Part shown: positions 23,091 to 34,700 of the stretch, one piece after another | Layout: every line of letters starts with the position of its first letter | Position numbering within the stretch: the first letter of the stretch is position 1 | Assembly (NCBI RefSeq): GCF_037038585.1 | Contig: NC_092521.1 | Coordinates: 50,972,398-51,036,397, forward strand | Reading direction: 5' to 3' | DNA from: Patagioenas fasciata | Taxonomy: Eukaryota > Chordata > Aves > Columbiformes > Columbidae | Length of the DNA stretch: 64,000 bases | Made by a program: the position numbers and the translations under genes | Notes under the pieces: model-generated | Told to the model about the DNA's origin: nothing | Seen by the model: only the letters and a program-made list of their open reading frames with translations | Database searches by the model: none

Positions 23091-23938
23091 GGAGACTGGA
23101 GTGCTGCCATCCAGCGAGACCTGGACAGGCTGGAGAGTTGGGCGGGAAAAAAAATAAAAGAAATACAACAGGGGCATGTGTAGAGTCCTGCATCTGGGCA
23201 GGAACAACTCCAGGTTCCAGTATAAGTTGGCAATCAACCTGTTAGAGAGCAGTATAAGGGAAAGGGACCTGGGGGTCCTGGTGGACAGCAGGATGACCAT
23301 GAGCCATCACTGTGCCCTTGTGGCCAAGAAGGCCAATGGCATCCAGGGGTGTATTAGAAGGGAGGTGGTTAGTAGGTCAAGAGAGGTTCTCCTGCCCCTC
23401 TACTGTGCCCTGGTGAGACCACACCTGGAATATTGTGTCCAGTTCTGGGGCCCTCAGTTCAAGAAGGACAGGGAGCTGCTGGAGAGAGTCCAGCACAGGG
23501 CAACAAAGATGATGAAGGGAGTGGAGCATCTCCTTTATGAGGAAAGGCTGAGGGAACTGGGTCTCTTTAGCTCAGAGAAGAGGAGATTGAGGGGTGACCT
23601 CATTAATGTTTATAACTATGTAAAGGGTGAGTGTCACGAGGATGGAGCCAGGCTCTTCTCAGTGACAACCAATGATAGGAAAAGGAGCAATGGGTGCAAA
23701 CTGAAACACAGGAGGTTCCACTTAAATATGAGAAGAAACTTCTTCACAGTGAGGGTGACAGAACACTGGAACAGGCTGCCCAGGGAGGTTGTGGAGTCTC
23801 CTACTCTGGAGACATTCAAAACCTGCCTGGACACATTCCTGTGTAACCTCATCTAGGTGTTCCTGCTCCGGTGGGGGAGATTGAACTAGCTCATCTTTCG
23901 AGGTCCCTTTCAATTCCTAACATTCTGTGATTCTGTTG
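23091..23938 (+). mobile_element. CR1 LINE, relatively young, 5'-truncated
   Basis: It carries an uninterrupted 226-codon frame (23176-23856) that is the C-terminal end of CR1 ORF2 reverse transcriptase, with [19 protein letters not shown] and [19 protein letters not shown], ending at the normal stop. The 3' UTR ends in ATTCTGTGATTCTGTTGAT, the typical CR1 tail. The 5' end begins within ORF2 (CCAGCGAGACCTGGACAGG). The enzyme core is missing, so it is not autonomous. Confidence 0.93.
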
Positions 23939-25828
23939 ATCACATCATTAAAATGCTGGTTTTGTTTGCCTCAGAAGGGTTCCTCTAACCATCAACAGCC
24001 ATGCCTTTCACGTTTCGGTCAAACATTTATATGTGCATTTGACCACGGGCCTTCTAGCCCCATGGACAGATGCTATGTCCTATGCTTTCTCAGCCATTTG
24101 GGATTTTTCTTTTCTTTAGCTTTTGGGGGGTTCAAGGGCTCTTCAGCTTAATGGGAATAGGGCTTGAATGTGAGAGAACAGTCTGCTGCAAGCAATGACC
24201 AGTTTCCTTCTTCAGAAGTAGCACCCTGAAGTCTAGTCCTCAGTTCAGCCGAATTAGTGTCCCTGAAGGCTCCTCAGTTCATGTTGTTGATGAAGCACGT
24301 TCTCAGACCAACGCTATCTACTCCAGCTGCTCACACCAGAGTGTTCCTCCACGATAAATTATTTTATCTGGGGTGTACAACACACATTCCCAGCAAGTCA
24401 GGACAAAGACCTGGGTATAGCTGTTCTCCATGAGCAGAAGCAGTGCAGTGTTGACAACAGACTTTCCACCTGTCCACTTTCTTTTTTTTCTGTAACAGCT
24501 TCAGGGAAAATAAACAAACCCCAGATCCTTCCCAGCCTCTGCTTACCAATTCCCATCCTTGGGGAATTGGTAAGCTCTGCTCCTGTGTCTTTGGAAACTT
24601 TGGACAGCTGACTGGATAGGAAGAATAAGTATTTTTCAGTTTCTTCAGAACATTGCAATACACTGTTAATATAATCTAAATTCATATTTTTAAATGTAAT
24701 ATCAATTAATTACTTGGCATACTTTTATAATTCTGAATCTTCAATGAAAAAATCTTAAAACTGTACAAACTGCTTTTACTAGAGAAGAAATAGGTGAGAA
24801 GTAGATTTCTGCTTGTCAGACTGAAAGGTAAACATGCTTGATGTTTCCAAATTCCATATTCAAATGAGCAATGCAATCAGAAACAACCATTTGATTGCTA
24901 AGTCTTTAGATGTTTTGATAGGTTTTTATGATAATTATCAAAGCAGGACTGGAATCCACTGTAGCTCCACCAGAGTAGAGTGCTTGATGACACAGTACGG
25001 ACATGACAGCACTCTTCGCTACAGTACAGACAGCTGTAGCTCAGTATCCAAGTGCCTGCCACCTCTGTTTCATGGTGAATAAGATAGACCAAGATGCTTT
25101 ATGCCAGAGCAAAACCTCTCTGGTAAGATCTGAGCAAGGAGAAGCAATTGAAATAGGCTACATCTCATTTTCTGCTCTTGCATTCTTTTTTTTTTTTTTT
25201 TTTGGTTATGATCCCAAATTCAATTAGATTTTAAAATTTGGAAATAGCAATAAAGCACAGATAAAGAAATGAAGAGTCTCACTGAGCAAAGTCTGTCTTC
25301 TCTCACCAGTTCATGGAGCTGAGGTATAAAATAAGGAGAAGTATTTCTGTGTCCCGTGGTGCATGCATTTCAAATAGCAGATGCTCAGCTCCAGGATCTT
25401 TGTGTTATCAGGTGCACCCACAGGACTTTGCCAAGGAAAGGACGGAGATACTGCGTGTCTTTTTCTGAAGCTGAAGGAGGAAGCATTTGAGTCAGTAAAC
25501 ATGTGAGGGCCTCCCTGCAACGGTAAAGGGAGCAGGCAGAATTACTCTTGGGAGATAGAAAAGACATATGTACTCCTCTCTGATCCTCACTAACACCTTG
25601 TAACAGCAGTGAGAAGTGGAAAAGCAGTTGCACACTTCAGTGTCACTTAAAATATTTAGACAGATATTGCTGGTTAGCCAGTGCTGCATCTGGAAGCTCC
25701 AATGTCTCCTCTTCCTCCTGTATGATACTTGTGTCCTCTACAAATAACAGTGTTTGGGAGTGGACACGCTGCCTGTCCTGCTGTGATCAAGTTTCCACAG
25801 GCCTGCATAAGCTGCTCCTCATGGTTTT
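23939..25828. other. Intergenic spacer between two inverted CR1 copies
   Basis: Mostly unique sequence, with a perfect hairpin at 24541-24575 and a poly-T run near 25188-25203. No gene recognised. Confidence 0.55.
24541..24575. repeat. Perfect 14-bp inverted repeat with 7-base loop
   Basis: GCTTACCAATTCCC at 24541-24554 pairs exactly with GGGAATTGGTAAGC at 24562-24575. Pairing stops abruptly at both outer edges, so it is too short for a typical microRNA precursor. Confidence 0.85.
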
Positions 25829-26294
25829 CACAGAATCACAGAATGTCAGGGATTGGAAGGGACCTCAAAGGATCATCTAGTCCAATCCCCCCACCGGAGC
25901 AGGAACACCTAGGTGAGGTTACACAGGAAGGCGTCCAGGCGGGTTTTGAATGTCTCCAGAGAAGGAGACTCCACAACCCCCCTGAGCAGCCTGTTCCAGT
26001 GCTCTGTCACCCTCACTGAGAAGTTTCTTCTCATATTTAAGTGAAACCTCCTGTGTTCCAGTTTGCACCCACTGCCCCTTGTCTTATCCCTGGTTGTCAC
26101 CGAGAAGAGCCTGGCTCCATCCTCGTGACACTCACCCTTTACATATTTATAAGCATTCATGAGGTCACCCCTCAGTCTCCTCTTCTCCGAGCTGAAGAGA
26201 CCCAGCTCCCTCAGCCTTTCCTCATAAGGGAGATGCTCCACTCCATCATCTTCGTTGCTCTGTGCTGGACTCCCTCAAGCAGTTCCCTCTCCCT
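25829..26294 (-). mobile_element. CR1 LINE fragment abutting the ABHD3 CpG island
   Basis: It begins CACAGAATCACAGAATG (reversed CR1 tail). On the minus strand it encodes a 110-codon end of ORF2 ([32 protein letters not shown]). The 5' truncation point near 26294 falls where CpG-dense DNA starts, about 450 bases from the ABHD3 ATG. It is the same subfamily as the copies at 23.1 and 58.3 kb. Confidence 0.92.
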
Positions 26295-26739
26295 CCGATG
26301 TCTCTCTCTGACCCCACACGCCCTGCCTGAGGGAAAGCGCAGGGGGAAGACGACACCAAGGCTCCTCAGGAAGGCACCTCCCGGGAGGCGGGAGAAGCCG
26401 GCCCTGTCAGCCCACCGGCTGAGGCGCTGCGCCCCCTCTTCACTCGGGATCTCCTCCCCTGCGGCCGCCGCGGCCCGCTCCGACCCGACTCGGCGGTCGC
26501 CTGCGGGAGGAGGCCGGCCCGCCGCAACCCGCCTCTCCGCGCCGACCTCGGCCTCAGGCCCCGGCGGTCGGCACGGGGGCGGTCCGGGGGCGGTGCCGCC
26601 GGCGGCGCTGTGCCGCGGAACGGTCCCTGGCAGCCAGGAGGCAGCTCCTCCTTCTTCTCCTCCTCCTCCCTCTGCGCCGGGGAGGGCTCGGCCGCGGCAG
26701 CCGGGCTGCGCTGCCCCGCCGTCCTGTGGGCGCCCGCGT

Positions 26740-26763
26740 ATGCCATGGACTGGCAGGTGCTGA
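26740..26763 (+). promoter_or_regulatory. ABHD3: Overlapping 7-codon uORF at the ABHD3 start
   Basis: An ATG five bases before the main start (ATGCCATGG) opens a frame ending at TGA 26761-26763. The upstream ATG has a weak context (C at -3), while the main ATG has G at -3 and G at +4, so leaky scanning should favour ABHD3. Confidence 0.5.
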
Positions 26764-26891
26764 CCAAGGAGCTCTCCCTCTACCTGGAGAGCCAGGTCCG
26801 CGTGGGGCTCTTCGGCTCCGGCGTGGGCTTGTCCATGGTGCTGGGCTTCGGTGTCGCCTACGCCTGGTACTACCTCAGCAGCATCGCCAAG
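26745..26891 (+). CDS. ABHD3: ABHD3 coding exon 1
   Basis: 147 nt, 49 codons, phase 0 at the donor GCCAAG|GTGAGC. It encodes the N-terminus and the membrane anchor ([16 protein letters not shown]). Confidence 0.94.
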
Positions 26892-29800
26892 GTGAGCGGG
26901 TGAGCGGGAGAGCGGGAGAGCGGGCGGGCAGGCTCTGCAGGTGTCCCGCCAAGGGGAGACCGTCCTGGCGGGGACCGTCCCTCGAAGGTCACCTCCAGCC
27001 GGCGCCGTTCTGCCGAGGGGAGCGGCGGCACCCGAAATGGTCGGGCCGGCAGCGCCCGCCCTGCCCTCGCACGCCCCGTCTTTCCCCCGGAGGTGCCGCT
27101 CCGAGCTCTCGGCTGGGCGAAACCCCGCTGGCCGGGCCGCACGGGCCCGTCTCCGCGGCTGGGCCGGGCTGCGCAGCCTCCTCCGCCCGCCGGGGCTGTT
27201 GGGGTCCCTTCCGGTGAGGCGTCTCCTCGGCCCGCCGGGGCCCGGGCTGAGAGGGGAAGGAGCTCTGGCGTGGTGGGATGCCTGAAATGCAGTTGTACCA
27301 GGGGGAGAATTTGGCTGGGGCGATGGTGGCCAGGAGCCCTTCCTCCATCGTAAGAAGGACATTGAGGTACTAAAGAGAGCGCAAAGGAGGCGACAAAGCA
27401 GGCGAGGGGTCTGGAGCACAAGTCTGATGAGGAGCAGCTGAGGGAACTGGGGCTGTTCAGCTTGGAGAAAAGGAGGCTGAGGGGAGACCTTATCGCTGTC
27501 TACAACTACTGAAAGGAGGTTGTAGCATGGAGGGTGTTGGTCTCTTCTCCCAAGTAGCAAGTGACAGGACGAGAGGAAATGACCTCAAGTTGCACCAGGG
27601 GAGGTGTAGATTTGATACTAGGAAAAAATTCTTCCTGGAAAGGGTTGTCAGTCATTGGAACAGGCTGCCCCGGGAAGTGGTGGAGTCACCGTCCCCAGAG
27701 GTGTTCTAAGGGCATTTAGATGAGGTTTTTAGGAACATGGTTTAGTGCTAGAGTTAGGTTATGGTTGGACTCGATGATCCTGAGGGTCTTTTCCAACTGA
27801 AATGATTCTGTGATTCTATAAAAACCCAACCTGTTCACTGGTTTGCTAACAGGGCAGGTAATAAAGTAGTTTGCTGCCCTTGTGTCTGCTTTCATTACCA
27901 ATGTTAATATCTTTAGGGCTGCTGTCACTGTGTTTTAGGGGGCTGAGACACTCTTATACATCTTCTCATCTGTAGTGGTTTCACAGATAAATTAGGCATT
28001 TGCCAATTACTTGAATACAGTGAGCCTGATCTGATCTAGAGTGGCCCTGTGGTGAGAGCACCTCGTTGAATGCTTAATCAACTGAAAATACACGTATCTA
28101 TTATTGTCCTAATTATGTCTGTTATGTTGTCCCAATAATGCCTGAAGTGCTGGAGACCCAGTGTAAAAGAAGTTCAAGAAATGTGGTTGCTAGACTCTGA
28201 GGTGTTTGGTATACAGGGATTTCCGCATTAATTGGTGTACGAACAGAAGCTGCAAGAAAAACCTCTATACGCAGAGTGTTATTAGAGATGAGTAACCAAT
28301 GCAGTTGTGTACTGTAGTATGAGATGGGAGGAGGAGTGTCCTACCAGGTTAAAATAGGTACTGCAGGTGCACAGTCAAAGTACAAAGTACACAGATAAGT
28401 GTCCTTTCTGTGTGGTGCAAGAAAATGGATTCAGTAAAATCTTTCTTGCTTACTGTGAGACAGTGTAGTTTTGATTTGCCAGTGAAAGATACAATGCTGA
28501 TAAAAGTAGAGCTACAACAGCATATTATTAGAAATAGGTAAGGAATCCATAATGGTGAGTGGGTTTCACTTTTCAGTTTGGCATTTTGTTGGGTTTTGGT
28601 TTACTTATCCATGAAAGGAAAAAGAATTGCAAATGATTATATGCAAGAAATCAGTTTACTGGGAGAGGATTTTTAAACTTTCATTTCTTTCTTTATTTGT
28701 TTGTTAGGTTGTTTTATATGAGTGCACATGCCTGACTGTAGTCTCTTTCCTTAGAAACCCCAGCTGGTGACCAGCAACGACCGTTTCAGCCGCTTTCTCG
28801 AGGAATATTGCCCTGTTGTGACAGAAACGTACTATCCCACAATTTGGTGCTGGGAAGGCCGGGTGCAGACGCTCCTGCGTCCCTTTATCACCTCCAGACC
28901 CCAAGTACAGTACAGGAAGTAAGTGTCTTTCTTTCGGAAAGTGATTGATTTGGTAGCTGGCAGTTATCTTGCACTGTGTCACAACTGCCGTCATTGCTCA
29001 AGCTTGTTTGTGCCTTTTTTTTTTTTTTTTTTTGCTTTATGCCTGCCTTTGCAACTCCGTCCTAGGCTTGGAATCATCTCTATCCTGGATTTAAGAGGTT
29101 AAGGTTCCCAAATGACCCTATTTCAGCTCAGAGAGTTTTTGAACACTGAAATATTTGTGACAATATAGGAACTGATGTGGTTATGTGTTCACAGGATCAC
29201 ACAATGATTGAGGTCAGAAAGAACCTCTGGAGGTCACCTTGTCCAACCCTCCTGCTCAAGCAGGACCACCTAGAGCCAGTTGCCTCCAACCACGTCCAGA
29301 TGTCTTTTGAATATCCCTAAGGATGGAGACTCTGCAACCTCTCTGAGCAACCTGTGCCAGTTCTCGGTCACCATCACAACAAAAAAGTATTTCTTGATGT
29401 TCAGAGGGAACCTCCTGTGTTTCAGTTTGTGCCCACTGCTTCTTGTCCTGTCAGTGGGCACCACTGAAAACAGCCTGGCTCCATCCTCTTTGCACCTTCC
29501 CGTTAGGTATTTATGTACATTGACAAGACCTCCTGAGCTTTCTCCAGGTTGAACAGTCCCAGATTTCTCAGCATCTCCTCATGGGAGAGGTGCTCCAGTC
29601 CCTTCATCATCTTTGTGGCCCTTTGCTGGGCACTCTGCAGTATGCCCATGCCTCTGGGGAGCCCAGAACTGGACCCAGTGCTCCAGGCCTCACCAGTGCT
29701 GAATAAAGCAGAAGGATCATCTCTCTCAACCTACTGGAAACACTACTCCTAGGAGGCCGTGCTGCTTCTTTCCTGGAGGGGTACATTGCTGGCTCATGTT

Positions 29801-31667
29801 CAATGTGGTGTCCACCAGGACCCCACATCCTTTTCGGCCAAGCTGCTTTCCAGCCAGGCAGCCCTAGCCTGTATTTGTGGATGGGGTTGTTCCTTCCCAG
29901 GTGCAGGACTTTGCACTTCCCCTCATTGAACTTTATCAATGGGCTGGTAGCACCGTCATCTGGTGTATCAAATATTCTGGTGATTGAATGCCATCATGTT
30001 GCAAAGGTCATGCAATCACTGTATCTGTTCATTGAACCAACATGTTCAACCTTAACCGTAGCATGGCCACATTCAGCCTTGTTTCAAATATATAAAACTT
30101 CTGGGATTTTCAGAGTAACTTTTACCTGTGGAGTTTGTGTTGGGTTCTTTGATGCCTAACTTCTAAGAGGGGAAAAAACCTGAAATGTATTGTTTGTCCT
30201 CAGCTGACCCGTCTCACAGAAATGAGACTTGGTCTGGCAAACGAGACATTTGGCACAAGACCTAAGGAGAAGTACTTTTATGTGCCGGAACCTGGATACA
30301 GCACAAGTTGTTTCAGCTCTGCTTGCATGGTAGAATAGATTTAGCATTTAGCAGCTTCCCTTAGTTTTAGTAACTAGGAAACATTTCAGTGGTATGGCCA
30401 TGTCCACTTTTTCTAGCCCTTCTTGTATACTCTCTGTTTCAAGGTTTGTGAGGGAAGAAACATAGTTCCATGGGGCAATGCTTATTTTGCACCATTTGAG
30501 ATTGTGTTGGCAGTACACACCAGCATTGCATCTTCTTCCCATTACTGAAAAAGGGCAAAGCTGAACTAATGAGTCCAACAAGGCTGATGAGCTTTAAAAT
30601 ATGAAGTAGGTGTTATCAAGACTTTCAAATGAAAAATCAAGTGCAAGGTAGGCTTTAATTTTGTTAGTTCCTATACCAGCTCTCTCATACAATGTCTTCA
30701 TTTCCAGATAAAAAGGAAGATGCTTTATGTTTCTGAAAAAAGACTGAAACCTTCTTTTCATTGTTTAATTGATGCTTAGCTTCTTGGCATATTATCACAT
30801 TTGCTGCATTCTTAAGATGTATGGTTTAAGACTGCATCGTAGCAAAGTTTACAGAGATACAGGGTGAAAAATATCGTAGTGTGTGTCCATGTTCTGCATG
30901 TTTAAAATGACAAAGTGCCTTCCGTTATACATGTTACTTCTTCGGATGATGAGAAAAAAATGTGATAGATGTTCAACACATTGCCCTGTGTGCTATCAAA
31001 AGAATCTCAGATGATCCAAAGGAAATCTGCATTACACAAGCCAATATAAATTAGATGGCAATGCCAAAAATCACTTTAGTTACGAACTTTCTGTACACCA
31101 GCAGCAATTCATGAAAGGCCAGCTCTTCATTTACTGTAAACAGGAATTACTCTGCAAACTGACTGTGCTAACTCACGTCAGCTGGAGGTATGGCTCTTTC
31201 CAAATGGTAAGCATGCAAACATACCTAGTTAGGTGGCACTTTGAGTATTAAAACATTATTAAAATGCAGAAATCATACCTGGTAATTTGTACACTGTAAG
31301 CACTCTTAATAGCGTGTATGTATTTTTCAAGCTAATCAATGTTATCTTGAAATGTGCCTTTCAGTGAGCTCATTAAAACAGCAGATGGAGGACAGATTTC
31401 GTTGGATTGGTTTGATAATAATGACAGTTTATATTATCCGGATGTCAGCACGAGACCCACTGTCCTGTTACTGCCTGGCCTGACAGGAACGAGCAAGGAA
31501 TCCTACATTCTTCATATGATCCATCAAAGTGAAACGCTGGGATATAGGTGCTGTTGTATTTAATTGCTAGTATTTCTCTGCTTCCAATAAGATAAAATAT
31601 AAGTATCTATATGTATAGGATACCTTCCTATGGCAAATGAGATCTAAAAACATTAGTTAATGTAAGA

Positions 31668-31734
<67 letters not shown>

Positions 31735-34700
31735 GGATTCTGTAACAGGCAGTACATTTGGAAGGGCTGTTCTAGCATCTACAGATGTGCTCCAGAGATT
31801 GCAGCACAAGCAGGGGAAGTCTGCATAGACCTTTGCTACTGCTTCTTAAATTATAATATCAGTATTTTTGTTACCTTTACACTTTCTGGAGAAGGGGTTT
31901 GTATTCAGCTCCAGAACAACTTGTGTGGATGGGTTGCTGGCAGCTGGCCTTGGAGGAGGTCAGTTTCTGAATGCCAAAATTGCTTGATTCAGCAGCCTCA
32001 AATTGGTGAGTGCAGAAAAGAGAGCTAACCTATTCTTACTGGTGGTTAAGGAAGAGGTTTGTCACCTCTTAATTGTCACTGCCTAATTTAGTTTTGTTAT
32101 TAAGGCTCCTGGTCAGAGTTGGGTAAAATAAGTGGATTAGTTGATGAGTAAATGCTGCTGCTGTGTTGTAAAATAAGTTGTCATTTTCGCAGGATCTGTA
32201 TTTGGAATATTACATTTTGTCTTTGCAGATTCGCTTCCGGTACTGACTTTAATAAGTTCTTCAAATATGTATATATTAGCTTTTATCTACATGTCTGGCT
32301 CTCTCTTCTCTGTTTGGAGGTTTGGATAACTGCTTTACTAAATTACGAAAGTAAAGTAGCACTTTAACTGTTCAAAGGACTTTTAAAATAACTTTAAAGC
32401 TTACCTGTAAAAAATATCAGAGGAGGAAAGCCCTCAAATCAACAGCTTCTTACTATTATGTATTCCCAGAAGAAATATCTGCATTTGATCATCTAACAAA
32501 ATAAGGTATAGCATTACAAAGGAGAGCTTTAGCTCAGATTTCAAAAGAATGCTGTAATTTTGGTTTTCAAACAGCAACATCTGAGAAATACCAGAATAAT
32601 TTTTCATGCCTTTAACCCATTCAAAATATGTATATATTATTTAACAATGTTATTACAGCAAGATAGTTGAAGAGTAATAGAAAAGTAAGATTTATTACAA
32701 AAGCATAGATCCTTAAATCAAGGTAATAGTGCTAGAAAATTTGGAAAATCCCACCATCATAGAGAGAAAAAAAAATTCTTCTATACCAGACAAAAAAAAA
32801 TCCCATCCTCAAGAACTTGCAACAAGAATCTGCTGAACTTATTCATAGAACTGGCTTATTTTTATTTATGCATTTTCAATTTGTTTGTGTTTTAGTTATT
32901 TTGTTAGTGAAATAAACATGTATAATTGAATTTACTTTCTCAATTTTTAGATGTGTGGTTTTTAACAATCGTGGAATTTCTGGTGAGGATCTTTTGGTAA
33001 GGATGCCCTTTTTTTTTCAAAAAATACTATAGTATCTAAAATGCACGCATCCAGGAAATTCAATTCAATCGATGCAATAGATGCATTGTTTTAACATACA
33101 ACTCCAAATATAAACTGTCATAATTACTTTTCTGGTTGCCAATAGGAGTTTAAACTAGCTTTTGATATGGTTAAAAAGTTGTGCCATTAAAATCAATCTG
33201 TATTGTGTGTTACTGAAATAATGAACCAGATTTTTATGGATAGCCATATCCTAAAAGTTGAACATGTTCTTGTCTTTTTCTCAGCAATTATGGCACAAAC
33301 TCAGCTACAAAAGACGTATTTTATGTTTGGGAAAGACATATCATGTTTGCTTAGAAATATCTGGCAGTTCCACAAATGACAAAGTCTTGAAGCTAAACGT
33401 TTTCTGCAGCTAGGGCCAAGGCATGATGAACTATTGCTGAATAAGCTTTGTTTCTTCATATGTGTTTTGTTGACAATTCTGCAGCTGGAATGAATGTGCA
33501 TAATACTCGGTATTGTTTTGCATTTTTTAATCCCCTGGTTTCAAACTTTTAAAAAGCTCAGAATGTTTTCCCATAATCAGATAAAGCATTTCAGTGCAAA
33601 TATTGCCATGTTAAGTTTTCTGCATAGTTTTGGAGATGGATCTACAAAGCAGTTTTGTGACACACAAAGTCCTTATTGATTAATTTCTGAATCCTTAACA
33701 GAAAAGATCCCTTGTATGGATGCATTGTGTGTATTTTACTGTAATCAGATTTACATCTTTAAGCTTTATAAGATTTTACTGTAAAGCAAACCAGCTGAAA
33801 TTATCACATTTTCTGCAGAGTGGTTTCTATATTTTAATATAAAAACCCTAGTTAATGAGTTTGAAGCATAGTTGTACACCACAGTAGGAAACAGTCAGGC
33901 AAGTAGTTCTTTTTCTAGTCTCTTCAAAGATGGATTCAAATTTACTCCAAATAATAGCTATTTAAAGAATTGGTTTTAAAATGCCGTTGTCATGTGTTAC
34001 TGGAAGTTGCTGTGAATTATTGTGATGGATTAATTAAATATTATGTTGACCACAGCCAATGTGAGCTAAGATGGTGTTTTAAAATATCTTCATACAATGA
34101 GTAGATAAATAGACATTCAAGTGTCAGGAATTAATTGAAATTAAAATGGAACATATCCCTCTAGCTTTATAAACTTTTAATCCACTTTCACTTAGAATAA
34201 ACTTTAATACACTTTCACTTAGAATACATTAGACCCTAGTTACCAAAAATAATTTATTTTTCCAATTTCCAATTTAATTAAAGTAAAACACATTCACACT
34301 GTTTATAATTAAGAAAGTGTAAAACAGTGAAGAGTGATTCACGTGCATGAGAACTGGAAATGCAACATAAATGGAAATTAAGAATCTCTTCAGTTTTAAT
34401 TATACAGACTTAGGGTTTTTTCCTTTTTTTTTTTGTCTTTGACAGCAACATTTCAATATTCTTGTTAAATGTATTCTAAGTAATTAGTTTAATCTAATTA
34501 AACTTGTTAAAATCGTCCACAAATATCCAAGCTGTTTTACTGAAAGCAATTTAAAAAAAGAAAAAAAGAAAAAAACCCTTAAACTTATTGTTGTTTCAGG
34601 CAACAAATAAGTTCAATTATCTCAGAATTAAGTATTTTTATATTTAAAGTTTATGCTGAATTTTGGCAGGCCAGCCACTGCCTGTAATTAAGTCAAGGTC

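Larger units (their letters stand above)
26300..27290. promoter_or_regulatory. ABHD3: ABHD3 CpG-island promoter
   Basis: A dense GC- and CpG-rich block spans the 5' UTR, exon 1 and the start of intron 1. No TATA box is evident. Long frames across it on both strands are GC artefacts. The upstream edge is set by a CR1. Confidence 0.85.

Noticed and set aside
26610-26744. In-frame N-terminal extension of ABHD3
   Set aside because: The frame opens with GTG, not ATG; the conserved protein starts at 26745 with an ideal Kozak context.
26211-27560. 449-codon minus-strand frame across the ABHD3 island
   Set aside because: It mixes a CR1 end with GC-rich antisense sequence; proline/arginine/alanine-rich text without a domain.
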